Shown here in pieces: positions 23,591-30,535 of a stretch of 64,000 bases of DNA. Both the position numbers and the translations under genes were made by a program. Position 1 is the first letter of the stretch. The number at the start of each line of letters is the position of its first letter. Under the pieces are notes generated by a model, which had not been told where the DNA came from, did no database searches, and worked only from the letters and a program-made list of their open reading frames with translations. The stretch comes from a virus, in IMG/VR virus record IMGVR_UViG_3300020190_000042, positions 1-64,000 of that record; one strand, 5' to 3'.

Positions 23591-24296
23591 AGAGATAATT
23601 CCAGCCAGCTAATCCAGAGTTGCTGTCCTGCAAAGCCGCTTCCAGCAGAGCATCGCGTATAACGGGAACTTGCTTGCCAATAAGCTGCCCGACTTGCTGA
23701 GCGATTAAACGGTGCTCTTGTTGCGTCCCAGGCGCATTCCGCAACCCGACATAAAAGATCCAACTACGAAGCGTGCCCATCATGTGAAGGCGGGTCGGAA
23801 CGCACATCAACAAAATGTTACGGGCACATTCCTTCGCCACGCCTGCGTTAACCATCTCGGCGTACAGGTCCTGAGATTCCTCAAACAGATCAATAATTCG
23901 CTGCCGGAAACCGCGCTCCGCTTGATCGTCATCAAAGGCAAAGCTGTTTTGTCGATTTTTAAGATCCTGCGCCCGAAGCTCGAATAGCGGAGCGTCATCG
24001 ACGACCTGTTCAAGGACATCAGAGGGATCGCAATACCTTTGGCTCGTTTCCTGGAAAGTGAAGGAGCGGTGCCTAATGATCTGTGGCGAAATTGCCCGAG
24101 TCGTAATAATCTCAAACGAAGCACAAACCTGCTCAAACACACTCCAATGACCGTGTTTGATGCAGTAGTTCAGGAGACGGACCGCTTCCCCACGGTCTGG
24201 ATCTTTCGTGGAAACCCGGGCGTGGGCGGCAACAATCCGCTCAGCTTCCGGGGTTATCCAATCAAGACAAACCGAATGAAGCTTATTGCTCGCCAC
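23589..24296 (-). CDS. thyX: Flavin-dependent thymidylate synthase, 235 aa
   Basis: The ThyX signature RHRx7S is present as RHR at residues 75-77 with Ser85, followed by QRY. ThyX makes dTMP from dUMP using methylenetetrahydrofolate and FAD, supplying thymidylate for phage DNA. Length is usual for the family. Start is a GTG at 24296, overlapping the upstream gene by 14 bases. Last gene of a minus-strand operon running from 27417. Confidence 0.96.
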   Translation of the reverse strand: MASNKLHSVCLDWITPEAERIVAAHARVSTKDPDRGEAVRLLNYCIKHGHWSVFEQVCASFEIITTRAISPQIIRHRSFTFQETSQRYCDPSDVLEQVVDDAPLFELRAQDLKNRQNSFAFDDDQAERGFRQRIIDLFEESQDLYAEMVNAGVAKECARNILLMCVPTRLHMMGTLRSWIFYVGLRNAPGTQQEHRLIAQQVGQLIGKQVPVIRDALLEAALQDSNSGLAGWNYL

Positions 24297-24447
24297 CGTG
24301 TTTGATTACTTTTGACCCAGGAATAATAGCCTCAGTAATACGCTCTACCAACCCCGGATTCCGTTTGGGTAGTTCCCCAGCCATACGCTGAGTCACGTAG
24401 GGCATCGAGGCGGGATCAGTCTGAGTGGCGGGTCCGGCGAAACGCAT
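24283..24447 (-). CDS. Small hypothetical protein, 54 aa
   Basis: A short frame directly upstream of thyX: MRFAGPATQTDPASMPYVTQ, then RMAGELPKRNPGLVERITEA. Its stop lies inside the thyX start. The packing with thyX and the next small gene supports it. Function unknown. Confidence 0.6.
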   Translation of the reverse strand: MRFAGPATQTDPASMPYVTQRMAGELPKRNPGLVERITEAIIPGSKVIKHGGEQ

Positions 24448-24449
24448 TG

Positions 24450-24581
24450 TCAGGTCCTGGGAAAAGCTTCTTGGTAACGAAGACGGCGGGTAACTTCAGA
24501 GGGAGTAATCCCAGCCAGCTTGTACGGTTCTAAACCGAGGCGCTGACCGGCCATCCGAATCGGAAAATCGGTGTCCCTCAT
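24450..24581 (-). CDS. Small hypothetical protein, 43 aa
   Basis: ATG 24581 overlaps the previous stop (ATGA). The product starts MRDTDFPIRMAGQRLGLEPY and continues KLAGITPSEVTRRLR. It shares an RMAG(Q/E).L...P motif with its 54-aa neighbour, hinting at related partners. Function unknown. Confidence 0.6.
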   Translation of the reverse strand: MRDTDFPIRMAGQRLGLEPYKLAGITPSEVTRRLRYQEAFPRT

Positions 24582-25072
24582 TTGCCTTTTTGTAATTTAG
24601 CGCGAGCAATTGACATCAAATTATCCATCATGTTATGCGTACTTAAAGGATAATCGGTCTGTTGCAGATGAGTATTTAAGAAGTTTTGTTTCGCGCCAGC
24701 CAACGCAGCTTGCATACGCATCCGCTGTTGGGGAGAGCCCTGCTGCAGCGACATCAAATACTGCGACTGACTCATGTCATCGGGACTATCCGGCAGAGGA
24801 ATAGCCTTTTGGTTATAACCAGCGGGACCGGTCAGCGCAGTGCTTTTTTTGATATTGCCCTCAGCGTATTCGACGGGTCCCACGGGGGGCCGGACATATG
24901 CACCGCGATCATGCTCCAGTTGAGAAGCAATACGGTTGGCATTATCGAGCTGAGCGACACGACGGATGCCCAGCAGGGGCTCTTGATTAATCCCGCCAAG
25001 ACCAGGAGGCGCCATCAACATGGCCTGGTTCTCGGGGATTTTATTGGGCCCTGAGCCGGGTAAAATCGCCAC
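24578..25072 (-). CDS. Hypothetical Pro/Gln-rich protein, 164 aa
   Basis: Begins MAILPGSGPNKIPENQAMLM; low-complexity Gly/Pro-rich N-terminus, then a helical, Gln-rich C-terminus (QYLMSLQQGSPQQRMRMQAA). Chained by overlaps to the genes on each side. A virion-associated or scaffold-like role is possible; not recognised. Confidence 0.6.
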   Translation of the reverse strand: MAILPGSGPNKIPENQAMLMAPPGLGGINQEPLLGIRRVAQLDNANRIASQLEHDRGAYVRPPVGPVEYAEGNIKKSTALTGPAGYNQKAIPLPDSPDDMSQSQYLMSLQQGSPQQRMRMQAALAGAKQNFLNTHLQQTDYPLSTHNMMDNLMSIARAKLQKGK

Positions 25073-25296
25073 TACTGATCGCTCCTGTTAGCCGAACGGT
25101 CTCTAACTCTTATATTACTCGAACTATTATTCAGCGGATTGTGATCTTTGTGATCAACATCTTTGCCGTCACCTTTGCTCACACGTCCGTCACGCTCTAA
25201 ATGACGACGAGCTTTGTTGCGTGCAGCCCGACGTTTTTTCTGTTCCGCAGTTCCGTGAAAAGAATCATACTCTTCGCGGTAGTCTCTGTCGGGCAC
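25072..25296 (-). CDS. Small HNH-like phage protein, 74 aa
   Basis: Basic helical first half (TAEQKKRRAARNKARRHLER), then GDGKDVDHKDHNPLNNSSSN, an HNH-type DH...N..N pattern, and a terminal RSANRSDQ. I recall small phage proteins with this GDG-DH motif; whether they cut DNA is not clear to me. Lies between lysis and nucleotide genes. Confidence 0.6.
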   Translation of the reverse strand: MPDRDYREEYDSFHGTAEQKKRRAARNKARRHLERDGRVSKGDGKDVDHKDHNPLNNSSSNIRVRDRSANRSDQ

Positions 25297-25310
25297 GAAA
25301 TTACTTATTC

Positions 25311-25547
25311 TTAACTAATTGTAGGTACAGGGAACAGCCACGGCTTACCAAATCGCTGGTCTTGAGAATCAAGGCGACTATGGTCCCGAACGAACTCTGC
25401 CAGATCGCGCTGATATTGCTGAAACAGCCCTGTATAACAGTAGTCACTGGGGGTATAAAACTCATAAAGTTCATCCAAGAACTCAGTTTTCGACTGCTCC
25501 CAGGAGGTGTCCCAGGTAGTCAGGACCTGTTCTAAGTCAAATGCCAC
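25311..25547 (-). CDS. Small hypothetical protein, 78 aa
   Basis: Begins MAFDLEQVLTTWDTSWEQSK, acidic and rich in Trp/Tyr/Phe (LYEFYTPSDYCYTGLFQQYQ). No known motif. Part of the minus-strand operon between endolysin and thyX. Confidence 0.65.
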   Translation of the reverse strand: MAFDLEQVLTTWDTSWEQSKTEFLDELYEFYTPSDYCYTGLFQQYQRDLAEFVRDHSRLDSQDQRFGKPWLFPVPTIS

Positions 25548-25577
25548 GGTGAGTTTGTAAGCGAGAATACGTGAGCA

Positions 25578-25742
25578 TCACGAGTCTAAGCAGACCCGTA
25601 AAAGAGTTTGGCGATAATTCATCATTCGCGCCATTTCACGGGTCTCTAGATCCCCTAACGGGCTGTTATCTTCGTCCCAGTTAAAGGTCTTAAAGTCGGC
25701 ACGTTGCTGAGCGCAACGCTCAATATTTCTCCAGTCAATCAT
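25578..25742 (-). CDS. Small hypothetical protein, 54 aa
   Basis: ATG 25742 shares one base with the endolysin stop (TGATG), so it is coupled. The product begins MIDWRNIERCAQQRADFKTF and ends in an Arg-rich helix (EMARMMNYRQTLLRV). Function unknown; its position suggests a late or lysis accessory. Confidence 0.65.
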   Translation of the reverse strand: MIDWRNIERCAQQRADFKTFNWDEDNSPLGDLETREMARMMNYRQTLLRVCLDS

Positions 25743-26980
25743 CATTTGTAAGCTTTAATGTACCAACCACTGTGAGGCGACTCCACTAGCCACCGGGGAC
25801 CCAGGTTTTTCTTTGAGTAGGACTTGGCGTTCCCGTTGGTGGATTCGTATCCTCCACGAATTAGGTTAAGGTCGCCGAAGGGATCGTGGACAATATATGC
25901 GGTTCCGCTTTCATTGCGTCCGATAACGATGATCCAATGACCCCCGCCGGTGGGGTTATCGACGGAACCCTTATGAAGGATCCCGATGGGAACAGGGATA
26001 CCTTTATCTAACTGTTCATCAAGCGAGGCCCAGCTTCCGTTTTGTTTAAAGTCGGCTTTCACTCCGTAATCTTCTAAAGCTGCGAGCTGCGCAGCGGCAG
26101 ACGTAGTATCTCCGTTTTTATATACCGTATTTATATACTCATCATCTGATTTAATACTATTAGGTTTTAGATACTTCAGCAGCATCGCGCAGGAACTTGA
26201 GAAACAAGTCCGCATCGGATCCCGCTGATTATCTCGTTGAGAATAATACGGGACGTTTAAGATCCGAGGTGCTGCCTCTGTAGGTTCCGTCACCTCAGGT
26301 TTGGGGTCGTTAATAATCTTCCAATGGCTGGGATAAAACCACCACGGCTTGTCGGGCTGCGCTTCAAGTTGCACACGATAATGAGTCGCACCCGGGACCA
26401 TTGTGATGGTCTGCCAAACGTGGGCGGAACCCTTGGGCACAAAGAGTTTTTCTTCGGCGGCAAGCGCACTGGATGCGAGAGGTTTGCGTTTCAACCACGT
26501 GTCGCGCTGAGCCAAAATCGAGTGCGCCAAAGCCGCGTTTAAAGGCTTTGATAAAAATAACTGCTTTTCCTTCTCGCGCCGGATTTTTAATCCTTCGCTT
26601 ATTTTTCCGTCTTGGACCTTAACCCACCGCAAAAATTCGGACGCAACGATCTGTTTCGAACAGTTGTCATGCAGCAAACGCAATAATGTTGAGCTACCGA
26701 AAGCGCCGAGACCGACGTTATAGGCAAAGCTAACTAAAGCATCGAATTCGTTTTGATTAACCTTTACTTTTAAGTAATTGTTGACTCCCTGCTCAAAAAC
26801 CTGTAAGTCCTCTTCAAACAAACGATCCGCTTCTTCTTTTGTGATACGCATTTGGGGGCCGATCTCAGGGCCGGTCGTACCGTATCCAATAGTCCAGATT
26901 CCGGCCTGGCATTGATACGAAACTAACTCAAGCCCTTCGAATTTCTTTATAAAGTCGACCCCGCTTGAGGAGACTTTCAT
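25742..26980 (-). CDS. Bifunctional endolysin: GH24 lysozyme plus C39-like peptidase, 412 aa
   Basis: Residues 1-150 form a T4-type lysozyme (GH24): E15 in KFEGLEL and AGIWTIGYGTT, the usual catalytic Glu and Thr region. Residues about 175-225 are a linker domain, perhaps SH3-like. Residues 240-410 look like a C39-family papain-fold peptidase: C259 in RTCFSSSC, H348 in GGHWIIVIG and D366 in VHDPFG form a candidate triad. Lyses the host by cutting glycan strands and perhaps peptide stems. Holin candidates are nearby at 27510 and 28110. Confidence 0.85.
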   Translation of the reverse strand: MKVSSSGVDFIKKFEGLELVSYQCQAGIWTIGYGTTGPEIGPQMRITKEEADRLFEEDLQVFEQGVNNYLKVKVNQNEFDALVSFAYNVGLGAFGSSTLLRLLHDNCSKQIVASEFLRWVKVQDGKISEGLKIRREKEKQLFLSKPLNAALAHSILAQRDTWLKRKPLASSALAAEEKLFVPKGSAHVWQTITMVPGATHYRVQLEAQPDKPWWFYPSHWKIINDPKPEVTEPTEAAPRILNVPYYSQRDNQRDPMRTCFSSSCAMLLKYLKPNSIKSDDEYINTVYKNGDTTSAAAQLAALEDYGVKADFKQNGSWASLDEQLDKGIPVPIGILHKGSVDNPTGGGHWIIVIGRNESGTAYIVHDPFGDLNLIRGGYESTNGNAKSYSKKNLGPRWLVESPHSGWYIKAYK

Positions 26981-27417
26981 CAGGTGCTGGTAACGTCGAT
27001 GCCCACGCGGTACTCGGCACCGCTACGTCCCTTCAGTTGAATGTAGGTGTAGAAAGCACCCGAGCTGTTGATCGTGGTGGAGCTAACAGCGGTAGCGCGG
27101 GTGCTGAACTTCGAGGGAGCAGCAGTCAGCACGCCCGAACCATAAGAATCTAAAACAATCACGTCTCCACAAGAGTTCTGATTGCGGATCGCCACGCGCA
27201 TGATGCCGGTAGCGTTTACGGTCAGTTGGTAATAATCGGAGATGCCGTAGATGCCATCAGCGGCGTATTCACGAGACGAGGCAGAGACAACAACCACACC
27301 GCTAGCATTCAGGGTCCGACGCTGATCGAAATGCGTGGACTCAGTGCGGCGGGAAGTATCAGTAATACCGCTATTAATAACGCCATCCAGCTCTAAGTTC
27401 TTGGTAAACTGTGACAT
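26980..27417 (-). CDS. Hypothetical beta-rich (virion?) protein, 145 aa
   Basis: ATG 27417 is chosen because GAGGA lies 8 bases upstream; an in-frame ATG at 27459 has no SD. The product begins MSQFTKNLELDGVINSGITD and is Ser/Thr/Gly-rich with alternating hydrophobics (GIMRVAIRNQNSCGDVIVLD), typical of phage fibre or decoration proteins. First gene of the minus operon that ends with thyX. Confidence 0.65.
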   Translation of the reverse strand: MSQFTKNLELDGVINSGITDTSRRTESTHFDQRRTLNASGVVVVSASSREYAADGIYGISDYYQLTVNATGIMRVAIRNQNSCGDVIVLDSYGSGVLTAAPSKFSTRATAVSSTTINSSGAFYTYIQLKGRSGAEYRVGIDVTST

Positions 27418-27509
27418 CAACGGTTCCTCACGATAGTTATATTTTAAGCGAAAATCCATGTTCGTTTATACCCGCCGCCAAGTAAAATTTATTTAGCAAA
27501 GCAGAAAGT

Positions 27510-27779
27510 GTGGGACCCGAGGCCTTGATTGCAGCATTTGCCACGCTGGCTGGTGTGCTTACGTGGTCTCATCAACAGAGACAAAACGTTTTAAATGAGC
27601 GGTTTAGCTCAATAAAGAAACGATTAGAGCAGGTAGAGAAAGATATAGTTGACTTCCCGCGTGTATATGCGTCCAAGACTGATCTTAATTCAGGATTAAT
27701 AGATATTAAAGATCGTTTAAACCATATTAATGACAAATTAGATCAATTAATACTGAGCAGAATCAATGAAAAACCCTAA
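27510..27779 (+). CDS. Small membrane protein with coiled coil (holin or spanin candidate), 89 aa
   Basis: GTG 27510. Residues 4-19 (ALIAAFATLAGVLTWS) form one N-terminal transmembrane segment; the rest is a charged coiled coil (IDIKDRLNHINDKLDQLIL). Divergent from the endolysin operon. The topology fits a phage holin-like or lysis-accessory protein, but no family is clear. Confidence 0.6.
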   Translation: MGPEALIAAFATLAGVLTWSHQQRQNVLNERFSSIKKRLEQVEKDIVDFPRVYASKTDLNSGLIDIKDRLNHINDKLDQLILSRINEKP

Positions 27780-28080
27780 GTACAATTTTTGGTGTGCAGT
27801 AATTTATGAAATCGTAAACGCGTTTGCACAACACTACAAATCCTTAAGAACAAATAAAATTGTAAAATTACTTTTAAATTACTGTAAGCACGATTGGGTG
27901 CTTTGGAAGGTTGAATCTACGCTGCGGGATCTTGAGGTGCAGACTGAAAAAATAAAAAAGCAATGGGAGGCTCAAGAGCCTCCAAAATTCTCAATAATCG
28001 AGCACGAGCCCGATGGGTCAAAAGCTCAAGAGCTGCTCGGAGGCGCAATCGAAATCAAAAGTAATTTTAAACGCGACTGA
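27766..28080 (+). CDS. Hypothetical protein, 104 aa
   Basis: Overlaps the upstream gene by 14 bases. The product begins MKNPKYNFWCAVIYEIVNAF, has a Lys-rich middle (YKSLRTNKIVKLLLNYCKHD) and an acidic C-terminus. Not recognised; AT-rich. Confidence 0.6.
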   Translation: MKNPKYNFWCAVIYEIVNAFAQHYKSLRTNKIVKLLLNYCKHDWVLWKVESTLRDLEVQTEKIKKQWEAQEPPKFSIIEHEPDGSKAQELLGGAIEIKSNFKRD

Positions 28081-28109
28081 CTAAACTTAAATAGAAGGGT
28101 TTATCACAT

Positions 28110-28286
28110 ATGGAACAACTTCTCACCCACCTCCAACAACTGATGGCGATTTTATTCGCTATCCACGCTCTGGCTCTCGCCATTGTGAACCTGACGCCTA
28201 CGCCCAAAGACGATGCTGTGGTGGCAAAGTACTACCGAATCATCGAAATCTTAGCTGGGATCGTCACTCGTCTCGTTAAGAAGTAA
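28110..28286 (+). CDS. Small holin-like membrane protein, 58 aa
   Basis: MEQLLTHLQQLMAILFAIHA, then LALAIVNLTPTPKDDAVV and EILAGIVTRLVKK. One hydrophobic helix (residues 10-27), the TPTPKDD turn and an amphipathic end fit small phage holin-like proteins I know of. Near the endolysin; overlaps the 3' end of the HNH gene on the other strand. Holin role inferred. Confidence 0.65.
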   Translation: MEQLLTHLQQLMAILFAIHALALAIVNLTPTPKDDAVVAKYYRIIEILAGIVTRLVKK

Positions 28287-28682
28287 ACCAGGATCATCTT
28301 CGGGGCGTGCCGGGAGTTTTAAAGGCTCTCGGCACACTTCTTCGTATTCGCGAGCAGCTATACTCTGCTCATGGTTGTAACTTAACCAATTCCAAATTGC
28401 CAATTCTCTATCGGGATCCCAGAATGTCTGGGACCGATACCACAATAGCCAACATTCATCAGACTTTTGCAGGTTGCAGGTCGGACAACAGGCTAATAAA
28501 TTGCCTCGCTTTGTTGTCCCGTTTTTAGCGCGAGCTACAATATGATCAAGTGTATAAGCGCGATCCGATCCGCAGTAAGCGCATATATTATCCCAAGCGT
28601 CTAAAATATCCTTCCTAAACCGTTTTCTAGCAGTACGACGTTGTAAACACTGAAGATTAAATACAAGGTCGGACTCGCTCAC
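28251..28682 (-). CDS. HNH endonuclease, 143 aa
   Basis: CAYCGSDRAYTLDHIVARAK and CCPTCNLQKSD give the full HNH zinc site (CxxC...CxxC) with catalytic His in LDHI and Asn in the GNLLACC segment. Free-standing HNH nucleases in phages can be homing enzymes or packaging helpers. It lies antisense to the holin-like gene at its 3' end. Confidence 0.9.
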   Translation of the reverse strand: MSESDLVFNLQCLQRRTARKRFRKDILDAWDNICAYCGSDRAYTLDHIVARAKNGTTKRGNLLACCPTCNLQKSDECWLLWYRSQTFWDPDRELAIWNWLSYNHEQSIAAREYEEVCREPLKLPARPEDDPGLLLNETSDDPS

Positions 28683-28722
28683 AAAAAATGTGCGCGGGAT
28701 TACTACTGTCTTAGCTACATAT

Positions 28723-28728
28723 ATTATA
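28723..28728 (-). promoter_or_regulatory. Candidate -10 box for the HNH gene
   Basis: TATAAT on the minus strand at the very end of the speD gene, about 41 bases before the HNH start. No clear -35. Could drive the HNH gene independently of speD. Confidence 0.35.
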
Positions 28729-29110
28729 CACTAATTTTGCTTAAGAATTTAGGTGATGAGCGTTCAATAACGGAAACACTGTGTCCCCTAGCACTAAAGG
28801 CAGTAGCTAAGTAATTACAAGCTAATTCTGGATCAGTCGTATCGCCGCACGTAAATGCGTCCACAGCGGCAAATTCGCACTCGGGCCAGGTGTGGATGGA
28901 AATATGGGATTCGGCAAGGAGCGCAAACCCTGTAATACCTTGCGGATCAAAAGCATGTGTGCAAATATCGATGAGCGTTGCGCCAGCTAAATCAGCTGCA
29001 TTAGATAGCGCATTACGCACATAAGCTTCATCATTAAGCTTTGTTGCGTCCGCCCGATAAAGTTCAGCGACACAATGCTTACATTCCAATGAAGGCGCCC
29101 AACACGACAT
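28724..29110 (-). CDS. speD: S-adenosylmethionine decarboxylase proenzyme, 128 aa
   Basis: AESHISIHTWPE carries the self-cleavage site (Glu67-Ser68, which becomes the pyruvoyl group), with the catalytic His nearby, and FTCGD supplies the active-site Cys. Length matches the short bacterial class. Makes decarboxylated SAM for spermidine synthesis; a known auxiliary metabolic gene in cyanophages, where polyamines may help DNA packing or photosystem function. Divergent from the glycosyltransferase at 29159. Confidence 0.95.
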   Translation of the reverse strand: MSCWAPSLECKHCVAELYRADATKLNDEAYVRNALSNAADLAGATLIDICTHAFDPQGITGFALLAESHISIHTWPECEFAAVDAFTCGDTTDPELACNYLATAFSARGHSVSVIERSSPKFLSKISV

Positions 29111-29158
29111 TTAATTTTAAGAGCGATACCCTAACCTGAAGCCCGGCATACAAATCTT

Positions 29159-30040
29159 ATGAACAACGTAAGAATCCAATGGCTGAGTTCGGATAAAAAC
29201 CTGTTCGAGGTTGATTGGCTCAGATTCTTATTTAAAGGTATTCAAGATTTTGTAGATGTTGAGTTCGATAGCCGCAAGATACGAGCGGACGCCAACGCGA
29301 TACTCATATGCAACCACGCGGTGCCCTACCGGGATGTGCTCGATCAGTTACGAGCTAATGGCAAGAGATATGCGATCGTTTTACTGAGCGACGAAAACTT
29401 GCGCGAGCCCTGCGAATGGCTGCACGATCCAGCCTGCGTAAAACTACACCGTAATTACATACACCCAAACCACTTAGACCATCCAAAAGTTCAATTTTTT
29501 GGGCTCGGGTATAAACGTGACCTTGTAAGACACTTAAAAAACCCCGTTTCTTCCAGGGATTACAGCTGGTGTTTCGCAGGAACCCCGCACGGCGAACGCC
29601 AAAAAATGCTAGATATTTTTCAAAAAGTTAAAAGCTACAAAATTCATACCTGTAGCGGTTTCGGCGCTGAAGACGGTTTAACGACTGAAGAATACGCCGA
29701 AATGCTGCAGCGGAGCGTTTTTGCCCTGTGTCCGGAAGGGCAGGACAGCATGGATTCGTTTCGAATTTACGAGGCACTCGAAGCAGGCTGCATCCCTGTA
29801 ACTAGAACGCATTCCAGGCAATTTCTGATTAAACCATCGTATTGGCACGCAGCTTTTTACGGTGTTCAGGATCTGCCGTTCGTTTACGCCGAGACATTTG
29901 AGGACTGCTTGGCTAAGATGACGGCCTTATCGACGCAGGAGGTTGAGGCGCTTCAAAAGAACTGCAAACAGCTCTGGGCACATTATAAAAACGTGTGGCA
30001 AACCCAATTCACCCAAACTTACAATCTTTTAGTTAACTAG
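29159..30040 (+). CDS. Exostosin-like glycosyltransferase, 293 aa
   Basis: The C-terminal half shows the exostosin-like (GT47-type) block CPEGQDSMDSFRIYEALEAG followed by CIPV. The N-terminal half alternates strands and helices as in a GT-B fold. Likely transfers a sugar to a phage virion protein, DNA base or host surface; the target is unknown. At least three more glycosyltransferases lie at 57799, 60306 and 62754. Confidence 0.78.
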   Translation: MNNVRIQWLSSDKNLFEVDWLRFLFKGIQDFVDVEFDSRKIRADANAILICNHAVPYRDVLDQLRANGKRYAIVLLSDENLREPCEWLHDPACVKLHRNYIHPNHLDHPKVQFFGLGYKRDLVRHLKNPVSSRDYSWCFAGTPHGERQKMLDIFQKVKSYKIHTCSGFGAEDGLTTEEYAEMLQRSVFALCPEGQDSMDSFRIYEALEAGCIPVTRTHSRQFLIKPSYWHAAFYGVQDLPFVYAETFEDCLAKMTALSTQEVEALQKNCKQLWAHYKNVWQTQFTQTYNLLVN

Positions 30041-30091
30041 ATCTACACACTACGAAGTTCACCAACGACACAAAAACACCCGATTACGGCG

Positions 30092-30532
30092 TCAAGACCC
30101 GGCAATCGGTCCGCCATAAAGCCACGCGTCACAAGTGCGTGCCGCTGCGCACTTAAATTTAAATAACTGGCAATAACCTAAATCAGCTCGCTCCTGAACA
30201 TCCCAGGGCTCAGCAAGTTGATTTTCGTTTATCCCTTCAATAATACAATTCAAAATTTTATCGGACTGATCAAAAGCAGCACAGTTACCGCAACGAGCTG
30301 TTTGGGCGGTCTCGATGTCCGTGTTCCACATATCGGCTTTTTTCTCCCAAAATCCCGGATCTGGATTTGCCGGATTTAAAGGACCGTATTTAAATTTATC
30401 TATTGTCCAATTTCTATTTTTTGTGTTTTCTTCCACGTCCAAGGTGGCGCTCGGGCACCTGGCGCTGACCTCAGAAACGCGTTTATTTAAGAAAATTTCA
30501 GCTCTTTCTTTCATGACAGAATCCTTGTTCAC
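30092..30532 (-). CDS. Conserved cyanophage Cys-rich protein, 146 aa
   Basis: The C-terminal half has six Cys in RCGNCAAFDQSDKILNC, GYCQLF.FKCAA and RTCDAW, ending GGPI. This CxxCxAF...GYC...KC...RTC.AW layout is, from memory, common in hypothetical proteins of T4-like cyanophages and fits a metal or small iron-sulfur site. The N-terminus is helical and charged. Function unknown. Confidence 0.75.
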   Translation of the reverse strand: MNKDSVMKERAEIFLNKRVSEVSARCPSATLDVEENTKNRNWTIDKFKYGPLNPANPDPGFWEKKADMWNTDIETAQTARCGNCAAFDQSDKILNCIIEGINENQLAEPWDVQERADLGYCQLFKFKCAAARTCDAWLYGGPIAGS

Positions 30533-30535
30533 TAC

